Positions 1 through 9,600 of a stretch of DNA of 64,000 bases are shown piece by piece; positions within the stretch are counted from its first letter, which is position 1, and the number at the start of each line of letters is the position of its first letter. Origin of the DNA: an uncultured Muribaculaceae bacterium (GTDB taxonomy: Bacteria > Bacteroidota > Bacteroidia > Bacteroidales > Muribaculaceae); NCBI GenBank assembly GCA_958436175.1, contig CAUBJF010000003.1, positions 248,001-312,000 on the forward strand, given 5' to 3'. The position numbers and the translations under genes are program-made. The notes under the pieces are model-generated. The model did not search any database. It was not told the origin of the DNA and worked only from the letters and a program-made list of their open reading frames with translations.

Positions 1-1534
1 CGGCTCATCGCTCGATAACAATACCACGGTCAATGCCTCTGTCGTCGGCCATAATAATAAGATAGGTCTTACCATCTACGGCCAGCACCGTATCCGCGAC
101 GGCTACGACCACGACGGCGACGGCTTCACCGAGATTCCCCAACTGAAGAGCAACACCCTCGGGCTTCGCACGAACATGTACCTGAGCGACAATATGCGCC
201 TCAACGGCGAATATCACGCGACACAGGAGTTCCGCCGAGGCGGTGACCGGCTCGATGTCCCGGCACATCAGGCTATGGTGGCCGAACAGGTCGAGCACAA
301 CATCAACGGAGGCGAGCTTTCCTTCGATCTTTGGTCGCCGACACGCGGAGACCATCTCAATGTCTTCAGCGCGCTCCAGAGCACACGCCGTCAGAGCTAC
401 TATGGCAGCGAGATGGACCCCAATGCCTACGGACGCACCAACGACATGACCGCCACCGCCGGAAGCCAGTGGACACACTCCTTTTCCAAGCTGTGGTTCA
501 TGCCCTCGGAAATGATTCTCGGACTGGAGTACAGCCACAATTATCTCCACGATGTGACGATAGGCTATCAGCACGACGTGGCGCAGAAAGTCAACATCTA
601 CAGCGGCTATTTCCAGAACGAATGGCGCGACGACCGCTGGGGCTTCCTTGTCGGTGCCCGTGTCGACAAACATTCGATGATACACAACCCGATTGTCTCG
701 CCGCGTGTCAACATCCGCTTCAATCCGTCGCCGCAGGCCAACTTCCGACTCTCGTACTCGACCGGTTTCCGCTCTCCGCAGGCCTACGACGAGGACTTCC
801 ATATAGCCATCGTAGGCGGCGAACGTATCGTCACCATCCTCGCCCCCGGCCTGAAGCAGGAAAGCAGCAACAGTATCAGCGGTTCGGCCGACCTATACCG
901 GCAGTTCGGCCCCGTCCAGGCCAACCTTATGATAGAAGGCTTCTATACCGACCTACGCGATGTCTTCGCGCTGCGCCTGCTCGAAGAGACCGACGCCGCC
1001 GGGAATGCCGTCCTGGAGCGTTACAATGGCAAAGGGGCCACCGTCGGGGGTCTCAATGTCGAGGCTCGCATCGCATGGCCCAAATGGCAGCTCCAGGGAG
1101 GTTTCACATGGCAGCGCAGCCGCTACAAAGAGCCCGAACAGTGGAGCGAGGACCCGGATGTCGCCCCTGTGCGCAAGCTCTTCCGCACCCCGGACATATA
1201 TGGCTTCCTGACGGCCGATGTCGAGTTCCTCAAGGCATTCCACGCCACTGTCTCCGGCACCTTCACCGGTTCTATGCCCGTGCAGCACATTGCAGGCTCG
1301 GGAACGCCCGTTGACAAGGTCGTGGACACGCCGTCGTTCTACGATGTCAATGTCAAGCTCACCTACGAGCTCAAGATATTCCGCACGGCCTGCCTCGAGT
1401 TCGGCCTGGGCGTGATGAACATCTTCAACAGCTACCAGAAAGACTTCGACAAAGGCTATCTCCGCGACTCGGGCTACATCTACGGCCCTATGATGCCGCG
1501 CAGTCTCACAGCCTCTCTCAAGCTGCATCTCTGA
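1..1534 (+). CDS. TonB-dependent receptor, C-terminal part (5' end outside window)
   Basis: The reading frame is open from base 2 to the TGA at 1532-1534, giving about 510 visible residues and no start, so the gene begins upstream. The visible part is a run of alternating beta strands rich in aromatic residues with acidic loops, for example FRLSYSTGFRSPQAYDEDF, a hallmark of TonB-dependent barrel receptors (BtuB/FecA-like rather than SusC). No plug is visible, so ligand and subfamily cannot be named. Such proteins sit in the outer membrane and import bound ligands using TonB-ExbBD energy. A terminator follows directly, and 378 bp separate it from the next operon, so it is probably an independent unit. 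Confidence is high for the family, low for the substrate. Confidence 0.85.
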   Translation, partial: GSSLDNNTTVNASVVGHNNKIGLTIYGQHRIRDGYDHDGDGFTEIPQLKSNTLGLRTNMYLSDNMRLNGEYHATQEFRRGGDRLDVPAHQAMVAEQVEHNINGGELSFDLWSPTRGDHLNVFSALQSTRRQSYYGSEMDPNAYGRTNDMTATAGSQWTHSFSKLWFMPSEMILGLEYSHNYLHDVTIGYQHDVAQKVNIYSGYFQNEWRDDRWGFLVGARVDKHSMIHNPIVSPRVNIRFNPSPQANFRLSYSTGFRSPQAYDEDFHIAIVGGERIVTILAPGLKQESSNSISGSADLYRQFGPVQANLMIEGFYTDLRDVFALRLLEETDAAGNAVLERYNGKGATVGGLNVEARIAWPKWQLQGGFTWQRSRYKEPEQWSEDPDVAPVRKLFRTPDIYGFLTADVEFLKAFHATVSGTFTGSMPVQHIAGSGTPVDKVVDTPSFYDVNVKLTYELKIFRTACLEFGLGVMNIFNSYQKDFDKGYLRDSGYIYGPMMPRSLTASLKLHL

Positions 1535-1565
1535 CAGACCTCTATCGGGGCGCAATGGTTAATTT

Positions 1566-1612
1566 AAGGCGATTGTTTAACTTAAAATAGTTAAATTATC
1601 GCCTTGTTTATA
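1566..1612 (+). terminator. Rho-independent terminator after the receptor gene
   Basis: Arms AAGGCGAT...TTTAAC and GTTAAA...ATCGCCTT pair around a short loop, with a two-base internal mismatch, and a T-rich run follows. It lies about 30 bp after the receptor stop codon. Confidence 0.8.
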
Positions 1613-1912
1613 TTTTCTTGTCTTCGGGAAGAACTTTTTAGGGATTTTTTGCTTTTCTTTGTCATCGGAAAGATATGAGCGTGCCCTGAAAAGCCACTCC
1701 CATTGTGATTCTGAGATTATATTTTTTGAACATACTTATTTAACGCCTCTATCTAATGCGTGAAAGCCGTATGGGGTTCTCCCATCCGAAAAGAGCTGTC
1801 TGCAGCCCTGTCCCGTAGTCGGCATATATATGTCGGCCGCTTTTTGTGTATATGATGAGAAGCCAGAAGGAAAAAACAATTATTCATATAACTAAATTAA
1901 AACAATCCTTGC
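1613..1912 (+). promoter_or_regulatory. Leader/promoter region of the SusC operon
   Basis: This 300 bp stretch has no credible gene. It must hold the promoter and 5' leader of the SusC-SusD operon. A weak candidate is a TTG near 1713 followed by TATATTTTTTG around 1728-1738, which has one T more than the TAnnTTTG consensus. I see no ECF-sigma/anti-sigma or hybrid two-component gene next to it. Confidence 0.35.
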
Positions 1913-4900
1913 ATGAAGAACATTTGTCTACAAATGACCCGGAAAGCATGCCTTGCCATAGCCTTGGTGCTTGGCTTCGCATTGCCGGCTCTTGCACAGA
2001 ACATCACGGTTACAGGTACCGTGTATGAACCCGAGGGCGAACCGGCCATCGGCGCAAGTGTCGAGGTCAAAGGTGTCTCCGGCTACGGTGTCGCCACAGA
2101 CTTCGACGGCAACTTCAAAATCTCTGTTGCTCCCGATGCAGTCCTTGTTGTTTCGTATGTCGGCTGCGATACCCAGGAAATCCCTGTGGAAGGTCGCACC
2201 AACATCGAAGTACACCTGAAAACCAACGCCGTCGCCATGAACGAACTCGTGGTCGTCGGCTACGGTACAGTAAAGAAATCGGATGCCACAGGCTCTGTGG
2301 GCGTTGTGAAGCCTGACGAAATAGAGGCAGGCCTCGCCACGACAGCCCAGGATCTTCTCGTCGGCGCAAGCCCTGGTGTCGTTGTATCGACAGCAGGCGG
2401 CAACCCTGCCGGCGACGCTTCGATCCAGATCCGCGGCGGTGCATCGCTCAACGCTTCGAACAATCCTCTTATCGTCATCGACGGTGTGCCCATGGACGGT
2501 AATACTGTCAAGGGTTCGTCGAACGCCCTCTCGCTGGTAAGCCCCGAGAACATCGAGAACATGACCATCCTCAAGTCCGCTTCCGCAACAGCCATCTATG
2601 GTAGCCGTGCATCGAACGGTGTGATCATCATCACCACCAAGACCGGTAAGAGCGGCAAGCCCCAGGTCAACTTCGCTGCCAACTTCTATGTTGCCACTCC
2701 GCGCAAGTACCTCGACATGATGGACGGCAACACCTACCGTAACTTCATCCTGAGCCGTTATGGTGCCGATTCTCCCCAGGCGGCAAAGCTCGGTAACACC
2801 TCGACCGACTGGCAGAAAGAAGTGACCCGTACGACATTCAGCCATGACTACAGCCTCTCCGTCGGCGGTACGGCCGGATTCCTTCCCTATCGTGTCGGCA
2901 TCAACTATACAGGCACCGACGGTGTTCTCTCCGGAACAGACAACAAGCGCCTCGGCGGCAGCATCAACCTGACACCTAAGTTCTTCGACGAACTCCTCAG
3001 TGTCAATGCAAACGTAAAGGGTTCTTACATCGTCAACCACTACGGAGGCGGTCTCGGCGAGGCTGTCGGATTCAACCCGACCCTTCCGGTGCGCATGGAC
3101 AACGTGTTCAACAACTATACGACATATCTTATCAGCGGCGAACTTGCAGGCCCCGACAGCCCCGGCAACCAGATAAGCAACATCTATTCCAAGAATCCCG
3201 TTGCGACCTGGAAGGAACACTACAGTCGCTCCAAAGTCTACCAGAGCGTCGGCAACCTCCAGCTCGACCTGAAGATGCCTTTCCTTCGCGAACTCCGTGC
3301 CAACCTCAACCTCGGCTATGACTACAGCCACGGCGAAGTGAGCAACTTCGACCAGCCTTTCTCTCCCGCTGCATGGGATGCCAAGTTCCAGGTTGCCGGC
3401 GATAATGGCAATGTCGTCAATGTACAGCAGGGCTACGGCAGCTACAACAAGGAAAACCAGACTCGCTACACCCTGATGCTCGAATACTACATGAATTACA
3501 ACAAGACATTCGACGCAATCAACAGCGACCTCGACGTTACGGCAGGTTACTCATGGCAGCGTTTCAACAACAAGGGCCATGACTTCACCCTTCCCGACTG
3601 GAACATCCTCGATTCCGACATCACTTTCACCGACCCGAACCTCAACAACGGCCAGCCTATAGCACTTAAGGACCTTGCCGGCCGCCAGTACAACCCGACA
3701 AACCACTACAGCACACGCTATCAGCTTGTGTCGTTCTTCGGCCGTGTCAACTACACATTCATGGACCGCTACCTCCTTACAGTCACTCTCCGTCGCGACG
3801 GTACGAGCCGTTTCGGTAAGGACCACCGCTGGGGCACATTCCCCGCAGCCGCCCTCGGATGGCGTATCATCGACGAAAGCTTCATGGAGAATGTACGTCC
3901 CGTCATGAACGAACTCAAGCTGCGTCTTGACTACGGTGTCACCGGCCAGCAGGACGTAGGCAGCGACTATTTCCCCTATCTGCCTGTCTACAGTACCCTT
4001 ATCGGCGACGGTAATACTTATTTCTTCGACGGCAAGTACGTACAGCTCGCCTATCCCAACCCATACAATGCGAGCCTCAAATGGGAAGAGACAACTACAT
4101 GGAATGTCGGTCTCGACTTCGGTTTCCTCAACAACCGTATCAACGGCAGCATCGAACTCTATCAGCGCAAGACCAAGGACCTTCTCGTACGTGCCAACTA
4201 TCCGGCAGGTTCGAACCTCTCCAATGTGGGCTGGCTCAACCTCGGCGACCTCAAGAACACAGGTTTTGAATTCAATATCAACACCCGTCCTGTCGTAACC
4301 ACGGACTTTACCTGGAACAGCAACGTCAACATCGCCTACAACAAAAACAAGATCACACGTCTTGCAGACGGTGCCGACACGGCTACCGGCAGTATCGGCA
4401 ACGGTGTCACCGTTCAGCGCCACGTAGTCGGGGAGAGCGCCTACAGCTTCAATGTCTACGAACAGGTCTATGACGAAAACGGCAATCCACTCGAAGGTGT
4501 CTATGTAGACCAAAACGGCGACGGCGTGATTACCGAAGACGACAAGATCCTCTTCCATCACGTACATCCCGACTGGACAGTAAGCTGGCACAACAGCTTC
4601 AACTACAAGAACTGGGACTTCGGTTTCGTACTGCGCGGTGCCTTCGGCAACTGGGCTTACAACCAGAACCAGATGGGCAATAGTTTCATCTCCCAGTCGA
4701 CCCTACAGCCAACGCTCAGTAATATTCTCAATAATACCTATCTGTTCGAACAGACCCGAACCACAGAGCTTATGCTTTCGAGCTATTTCGTACAGAACGC
4801 ATCGTTCGTACGCTGCGACAACATCACTGTCGGCTACACTTTCGAGAACCTCCTGCAGAACAAACTGCGTCTGCGTCTCTTCGGTGCCGTCCAGAATCCC

Positions 4901-5017
4901 TTCGTCATCACCAAGTACAAAGGTGTCGATCCTGAACTGACCTTCCAGCAGGGTATCGACAACAACGCCTATCCGCGTCCTGTGACTTTCACTCTCGGTC
5001 TGGTGGCTAATTTCTAA
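1913..5017 (+). CDS. SusC/RagA-family TonB-linked outer membrane transporter
   Basis: 1034 residues, the usual SusC length. A Sec signal peptide ends near ALPALAQ. It is followed by a carboxypeptidase-D-like regulatory domain (about residues 30-110), the ELVVVGYGTVKKSDATGSV linker typical of SusC proteins, a plug with the SIQIRGG and LIVIDGVPMDG motifs, and a large barrel to the end. The family forms the outer-membrane channel that imports glycans or peptides captured by its SusD lid. The gene lies 19 bp upstream of a SusD gene and heads a four-gene operon. Most polysaccharide-utilisation loci also encode glycosidases or a regulator, and none is visible here, so the substrate is unknown. Confidence 0.95.
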   Translation: MKNICLQMTRKACLAIALVLGFALPALAQNITVTGTVYEPEGEPAIGASVEVKGVSGYGVATDFDGNFKISVAPDAVLVVSYVGCDTQEIPVEGRTNIEVHLKTNAVAMNELVVVGYGTVKKSDATGSVGVVKPDEIEAGLATTAQDLLVGASPGVVVSTAGGNPAGDASIQIRGGASLNASNNPLIVIDGVPMDGNTVKGSSNALSLVSPENIENMTILKSASATAIYGSRASNGVIIITTKTGKSGKPQVNFAANFYVATPRKYLDMMDGNTYRNFILSRYGADSPQAAKLGNTSTDWQKEVTRTTFSHDYSLSVGGTAGFLPYRVGINYTGTDGVLSGTDNKRLGGSINLTPKFFDELLSVNANVKGSYIVNHYGGGLGEAVGFNPTLPVRMDNVFNNYTTYLISGELAGPDSPGNQISNIYSKNPVATWKEHYSRSKVYQSVGNLQLDLKMPFLRELRANLNLGYDYSHGEVSNFDQPFSPAAWDAKFQVAGDNGNVVNVQQGYGSYNKENQTRYTLMLEYYMNYNKTFDAINSDLDVTAGYSWQRFNNKGHDFTLPDWNILDSDITFTDPNLNNGQPIALKDLAGRQYNPTNHYSTRYQLVSFFGRVNYTFMDRYLLTVTLRRDGTSRFGKDHRWGTFPAAALGWRIIDESFMENVRPVMNELKLRLDYGVTGQQDVGSDYFPYLPVYSTLIGDGNTYFFDGKYVQLAYPNPYNASLKWEETTTWNVGLDFGFLNNRINGSIELYQRKTKDLLVRANYPAGSNLSNVGWLNLGDLKNTGFEFNINTRPVVTTDFTWNSNVNIAYNKNKITRLADGADTATGSIGNGVTVQRHVVGESAYSFNVYEQVYDENGNPLEGVYVDQNGDGVITEDDKILFHHVHPDWTVSWHNSFNYKNWDFGFVLRGAFGNWAYNQNQMGNSFISQSTLQPTLSNILNNTYLFEQTRTTELMLSSYFVQNASFVRCDNITVGYTFENLLQNKLRLRLFGAVQNPFVITKYKGVDPELTFQQGIDNNAYPRPVTFTLGLVANF

Positions 5018-5036
5018 CCGGTAAAACAGATAAGCA

Positions 5037-6608
5037 ATGAAATTCAACAAATATATTCTCTCGGGTGTCGTTGCACTCCTGGCCGTTACCGGCACCTCCT
5101 GTGTGGGCGACCTCGATCTCAAGCCAAACGACCCCAACGTCAAGCTCGGCCTTACATCGTCTGAGGAAATGGACGGCTATCTCGGGCGTCTATATGCCAA
5201 CCTCTACCGCGACGATATCATCTCGACAAGCGATGGCGGTGCAGGTACCTTCACCCGTGCCCACTTCAATCTTCAGGAAATCACGGCCGACGAATGCTTC
5301 ATATCCGAAGCATGGAACGACCCTGGCTACCAACCCCTCAACAAGAACCAGTTCAGCGCCGACAACGAATGGATCTATGCCTGCTTCGCACGCGAGTTCT
5401 TCAATGCCAAGATGGGTGCCGAATTTATCAAGGCTATGCGCGAGCAGGGCGGTGCATTCTATGACGAGGCTGAAGTAAGAACCCGTATCGCCGAGGCATC
5501 TGCTCTCCGCGGCCTGGCATACTATATGATGATCGATCTTTTCGGCCGCGGCCCCTGGATCGACGAGAATTCCGTAACCGGTGCCATTCCTCCGACCTAC
5601 GACCGCAAGCAGCTTTTCGATGCCATCATCGAGGAACTTCGCACCTATGTGCCCGATCTCAAACCGGCAGCCCAGCAGAGCTACGGCCGCGTGAGCCGCG
5701 AGGCCGGTTATATGCTGCTTGCAAAACTCTACCTCAATGCGGAGGTCTATACCGGTACACCTATGTGGAATGAATGTGCCGAAGCTCTCAAGCAAGTCGT
5801 AGGCACAGGGATCACCCTTGCCCCTGAATACAAGTATCTCTTCTGCGCCACCAACGACAAATATGTCGGCAACGGCGAGATTCTCTGGGCTGTGCCTCAG
5901 CAGCAGGGCCGTATGGAGACATGGGGCGGTACGACCTACCTTACCACCGGCGCGTGGTTCGCATCGGCTGAAAAAGCAGATCCCATGGTGCTCAAGAAGC
6001 TCAACTACAAGGGCGCATGGGGCGGTCTGCGTCTCCGTCCGGAGCTTTCCCGCACTCTCGCCAAGAACGACAAGCGACGTCTCATATTCGAGGGTACTTT
6101 CAAGGAAGATATCCCGACTCTGGGGGGTAATGACGAAACGTCCTGCGGCTACATGCTCATCAAGTACACCAACACCACCGAAAGCGACTATTACAACGAA
6201 GCGGGCCGCGATGCAGATCCCTACGTAGGCAACAATAACCTCGATATGAGTAACACCGACTATCCGATCTTCCGTCTTGCCGATGCCTACCTGATGCTCG
6301 CAGAATGCCAGCTGCACGGTGTCGAATGCAATGGTCTGAGCTACCTCAACCAGGTGCGTGCCCGTGCCGGTATGCCCTCGCGCAGCTCCATTAACGCTGA
6401 AGAGCTTCTGGCCGAACGTATGTGCGAGCTGTACTGCGAAGGTCAGCGCCGTTCCGATCTTATCCGTTTCGGCAAATACACAGGCTCGAACTATCTGTGG
6501 TCCTGGAAAGGCGGCGATTATGCAGGTGCTTCCATCCCGGCTACACGCGCTCTCTATCCTATCCCCGTACAGTACACCGAGACTGTCGGACAGAACGCTG
6601 GTTACTAA
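5037..6608 (+). CDS. SusD/RagB-family surface lipoprotein
   Basis: 523 residues with a lipoprotein signal (VTGTSC, Cys at about residue 22). The remainder fits the SusD fold: an alpha-helical TPR-like scaffold with signatures such as EASALRGLAYYMMIDLFGR and, near the C terminus, PIFRLADAYLMLAE and the RRSDLIRFGKY region. SusD proteins cap the partner SusC channel on the cell surface and bind substrate. It follows the SusC gene by 19 bp and precedes a SusE-like gene by 21 bp, so co-transcription is near certain. The cognate ligand is not predictable. Confidence 0.95.
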   Translation: MKFNKYILSGVVALLAVTGTSCVGDLDLKPNDPNVKLGLTSSEEMDGYLGRLYANLYRDDIISTSDGGAGTFTRAHFNLQEITADECFISEAWNDPGYQPLNKNQFSADNEWIYACFAREFFNAKMGAEFIKAMREQGGAFYDEAEVRTRIAEASALRGLAYYMMIDLFGRGPWIDENSVTGAIPPTYDRKQLFDAIIEELRTYVPDLKPAAQQSYGRVSREAGYMLLAKLYLNAEVYTGTPMWNECAEALKQVVGTGITLAPEYKYLFCATNDKYVGNGEILWAVPQQQGRMETWGGTTYLTTGAWFASAEKADPMVLKKLNYKGAWGGLRLRPELSRTLAKNDKRRLIFEGTFKEDIPTLGGNDETSCGYMLIKYTNTTESDYYNEAGRDADPYVGNNNLDMSNTDYPIFRLADAYLMLAECQLHGVECNGLSYLNQVRARAGMPSRSSINAEELLAERMCELYCEGQRRSDLIRFGKYTGSNYLWSWKGGDYAGASIPATRALYPIPVQYTETVGQNAGY

Positions 6609-6629
6609 TCCTCTAAAACAGTAGCAACA

Positions 6630-7883
6630 ATGAAAATCGCAAAATTATATATGCTTCTGGCTGCCGGGGTAGCCGCAATGGGGATGGCATCGTGCTCGAC
6701 CCCTGACGACCCTGTGATGCAGAAGCCGACAGAATTTGTACTCAATACTCCTCCCTTTGCTGCACAGGTCTACACACTGTCTGAAGACGGCGATATCGAG
6801 TTCACCTGCTCACAGCCCGACTACGGTATCGGTACCGTGGTGTCATATGTCCCCGAAATGTCCCTGACCGAGGACTTCGCCAATCCCGTGCGGCAGGACA
6901 ACAAAAACGGCCAGAGCGCTACGATATCCGTCAGTCAGGCAAAGATCAACCAGGCTATTCTCGACGGCCTCGGTATAGTCGACGAGGATACATGGGCCCC
7001 CTATGCCGCCGACCACGTTCGTCCTCTCTATTTCCGTGTCGTGGCTTCTGTACCCGGTGTGGAATGGAGCTCGATCACTTCCAATGTCATCAAGCTCGAT
7101 GCAGTCGATTTCTTCTTCTCCATCAAGGTGCCCGGATATATCTATCTGGTTGGCTCGCCCGAAGGCTGGGTAGGCCCGACACCCGAGAATGCGGAGCACT
7201 ATAAGGCATGGCGACTCTTTGAGCCTGATAATGCTATCGGAAGCAATATCTACAGCGCCGTATTCGATATGCCCGCCGCTCCTATGTTCCGTTTCTACAC
7301 AGAGCTCGTAAGCTGGAATGATAATTCCTTCGGCTCACAGGTTGATGACAATCCTAAGGATTTCGAGCTTGTCGACGGATCTGCCGAAGCTCCTCTCGTA
7401 GAGGGTAAGGGTTCGTTCAACTTCCCGAATTTCGAAGGCGGCCAGATGACTGTGACCGTCGACATGAACAACATGACTGTCAAGTTCGAAGCCGGTGCAA
7501 GCAAGCCTGTCATTACCTCGTATGTCTATATGTGCGGTAACATGGCTTCTTCCGACTGGACAGAGCCTTCTGAGGCCAATGCGGCTTTCTATGAGAACTG
7601 GCGACTGTCCTGCTCCGACGACAGCGGTGTCTACACCGGTACTTTCGACCTTGCAAACTGCGGTGCCGACAATCTCTACTGCCGCTTCTATCAGGAACTT
7701 TCAGGCTGGGGTGCAGCCCAGTGGGCTTCTCCTACCGATAAGGACTATCCTGTAGAGCCCGGCGTGGCCTGCGATACGAAAGTTGGTGAAGGCTGCTTTG
7801 AGATGGTAGGTGCCAAGGGCAAGAAAGTCAGTGTCTCGCTCGATACGACAGCCAACAAGGTTACTTTCACCTTCGTTGAATAA
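6630..7883 (+). CDS. SusE/SusF-like surface lipoprotein with a duplicated binding module
   Basis: 417 residues. A lipoprotein signal (MGMASC) is followed by a SusE-type N-terminal domain (about residues 25-165) and two homologous modules of about 120 residues. The first starts near YIYLVGSPEGWVGPTPENA and the second near YVYMCGNMASSDWTEPSEAN. Both share the pattern G-x-W-x-x-P-x-x-x-N-A-x-x-Y-x-x-W-R-L and a later FRFY or CRFYQELSGW segment, so the tail arose by internal duplication. SusE and SusF proteins are surface glycan-binding lipoproteins that hold substrate near the SusCD complex. Third gene of the SusC operon. Confidence 0.85.
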   Translation: MKIAKLYMLLAAGVAAMGMASCSTPDDPVMQKPTEFVLNTPPFAAQVYTLSEDGDIEFTCSQPDYGIGTVVSYVPEMSLTEDFANPVRQDNKNGQSATISVSQAKINQAILDGLGIVDEDTWAPYAADHVRPLYFRVVASVPGVEWSSITSNVIKLDAVDFFFSIKVPGYIYLVGSPEGWVGPTPENAEHYKAWRLFEPDNAIGSNIYSAVFDMPAAPMFRFYTELVSWNDNSFGSQVDDNPKDFELVDGSAEAPLVEGKGSFNFPNFEGGQMTVTVDMNNMTVKFEAGASKPVITSYVYMCGNMASSDWTEPSEANAAFYENWRLSCSDDSGVYTGTFDLANCGADNLYCRFYQELSGWGAAQWASPTDKDYPVEPGVACDTKVGEGCFEMVGAKGKKVSVSLDTTANKVTFTFVE

Positions 7884-7915
7884 ACAGATTATTAAACTAC
7901 GAAAACAAAATCACG

Positions 7916-9385
7916 ATGAAGAAAATAGCAATTCTTCCGATACTGGCTCTGGCCCTTGGTTTCGCTGCCTGTGACAACGTAGACCTCGGTACCGGTATCC
8001 CTGTGACCAATCCGCAGCTCCCGGCCGCCGGTGTTGACCAGGTGACACTGACTGCCTCGCCTGCGACCTCGGCTGTCGTTAACCTTGCCGAACTCGATTA
8101 TGACGGCCATTTTGTCCAGGTTGCCGACCTTACCCGTAATGAAGGCTGGCCCGCCGGTTATGGTTTCGCTGCAAATGGTTTCCTCAGCGCTACAGAAGAT
8201 TTCGCTGTATCATACGAAATCCCCGTGACGGTGATGTCGGATTCCATTCTCGAGCTGAACCCCAACGATATCCAGGGTATAATCCACGACAACATAACCA
8301 AGGATCCCGGTGAACAGACAGTCTATGTCCGCTTCAACATCTACGCAGCCAAAGGTGCCGAGAAGATTCTCCTCGGAGGTCCCGACACCTTCTTTGGCCC
8401 GGTGAAGATGACAGTGAAGCCCTTCGATCCCGAAGTGACATTCGAAAACCTCTACTACTTCGTCTATACTTCCGATCCCGTTTCATGGAATAAGGACAAT
8501 GCAGTAGCCTTTACCCGCAGCGACCGCAGCGTCTACGACGATCCCGACTTCAGCGTCACCCTCAACCTCGACGGTGCTACTGTCGGCGACGGTCTCTACT
8601 GGAAGATACTTCCTGCTTCCGGCTATGATGCCGACAATTTCGAGAACGCCATCGGTGTGGAGGCTGCCTCGGCAAGCGCTACCAAGGGCAAGCTCGACAA
8701 GGCCGCCAATGCCGTGCCCGGCTTTTTTACCATGACGGGGCCTGTCCTGTTCAAGTTCAACATCGAGACTCTCGAATACGACTACATTCAGGCAATCCCC
8801 AACTTCTGGATGGCCGGTGACTATGTCAACGGCACAAGCTGGAACAACGGTCAGTTCGCCCTCGTGATGTGGACCGACAACTATACGGACTATGTCGGTA
8901 TGGCTCATATCGGCAGCCAGTTCAAGTTCTCTCCTCAGGCCGGATGGGGTGGCGACTTCGGTGTCAACGCCCAGCCTTCGTGGAGCGAGCAGGCCTCCGG
9001 TCTCGTCGGTGAAGGTGCTGCCAACGGCGGTAACAACATCGAGGTTCCCGAAGACGGTCTCTACTACATCCAGCTCAACTATGGCACTCGTGCCCTCAAG
9101 CTCACCCTCGTCACCACAATCGGTATGATCGGTGACTTCAACGGCTGGGGCGACGATGTCAACATGACACCGTCGGAAGACCTCCTGACATGGACTGCTA
9201 CTGTCGATCTCACCGAAGGCGGTCTCAAGTTCCGTTTCAACGACAACTGGGACAACTCCCTCGGTGGCAGCTTCGACAAACTGTCGCCCTTCGCCGACAA
9301 CATCGCTGTCAGCGAGGCTGGTACATACGAAGTGACACTGCACCTCGACAATATCCCATACACCGCTACTCTGGTGAAGAAATAG
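7916..9385 (+). CDS. SusE/SusF-like outer membrane lipoprotein
   Basis: 489 residues with a lipoprotein signal (ALGFAACDN). The N-terminal half looks like immunoglobulin-like SusE/F domains. The last 90 residues start at GMIGDFNGWGDDVNMTPSED and continue with a W-x-A-x-V-x-L strand and a KFRFNDNWD motif. This matches the C-terminal starch-binding-type module of SusE/SusF. It is the last gene of the operon, 32 bp after the preceding gene, and a strong terminator follows. Likely role: extra glycan capture at the surface. The family call is supported; the exact ligand is not. Confidence 0.85.
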   Translation: MKKIAILPILALALGFAACDNVDLGTGIPVTNPQLPAAGVDQVTLTASPATSAVVNLAELDYDGHFVQVADLTRNEGWPAGYGFAANGFLSATEDFAVSYEIPVTVMSDSILELNPNDIQGIIHDNITKDPGEQTVYVRFNIYAAKGAEKILLGGPDTFFGPVKMTVKPFDPEVTFENLYYFVYTSDPVSWNKDNAVAFTRSDRSVYDDPDFSVTLNLDGATVGDGLYWKILPASGYDADNFENAIGVEAASASATKGKLDKAANAVPGFFTMTGPVLFKFNIETLEYDYIQAIPNFWMAGDYVNGTSWNNGQFALVMWTDNYTDYVGMAHIGSQFKFSPQAGWGGDFGVNAQPSWSEQASGLVGEGAANGGNNIEVPEDGLYYIQLNYGTRALKLTLVTTIGMIGDFNGWGDDVNMTPSEDLLTWTATVDLTEGGLKFRFNDNWDNSLGGSFDKLSPFADNIAVSEAGTYEVTLHLDNIPYTATLVKK

Positions 9386-9407
9386 AGCCTAACACTCTCT
9401 ATAGACG

Positions 9408-9450
9408 GAAAACGTCCTCGGGCCCCGGCCCCCGGGCGTTTTCTTTTTTT
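9408..9450 (+). terminator. Terminator of the SusCDEF-like operon
   Basis: GAAAACG pairs with CGTTTTC across a GC-rich CTCGGG/CCCGGG inner stem, followed by seven T residues. Confidence 0.9.
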
Positions 9451-9581
9451 CTTACCCCAACCATCAGCCGTAACGACCCCATCCGTGTGTCTTTTCACAC
9501 CCAAAAATCATTCGCGCCCGAACTGCAAATGTTAAAGGGCATACGGGGGCGGAAGATGGGTCGAAGGGAGGGGGCGTAGAT

Positions 9582-9589
9582 TATATTTG
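9582..9589 (+). promoter_or_regulatory. Bacteroidetes -7 box TATATTTG
   Basis: TATATTTG matches the TAnnTTTG consensus and lies 11 bp before the ATG at 9601, so the transcript would have an almost absent leader. No clear TTG box is seen 20 bp upstream, which lowers confidence. Confidence 0.5.
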
Positions 9590-9600
9590 CGCGAAAAAAG

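Noticed and set aside
1928..3331. Long minus-strand frame opposite the SusC gene
   Set aside because: Shadow of a clear SusC gene; no start signal, no motif.
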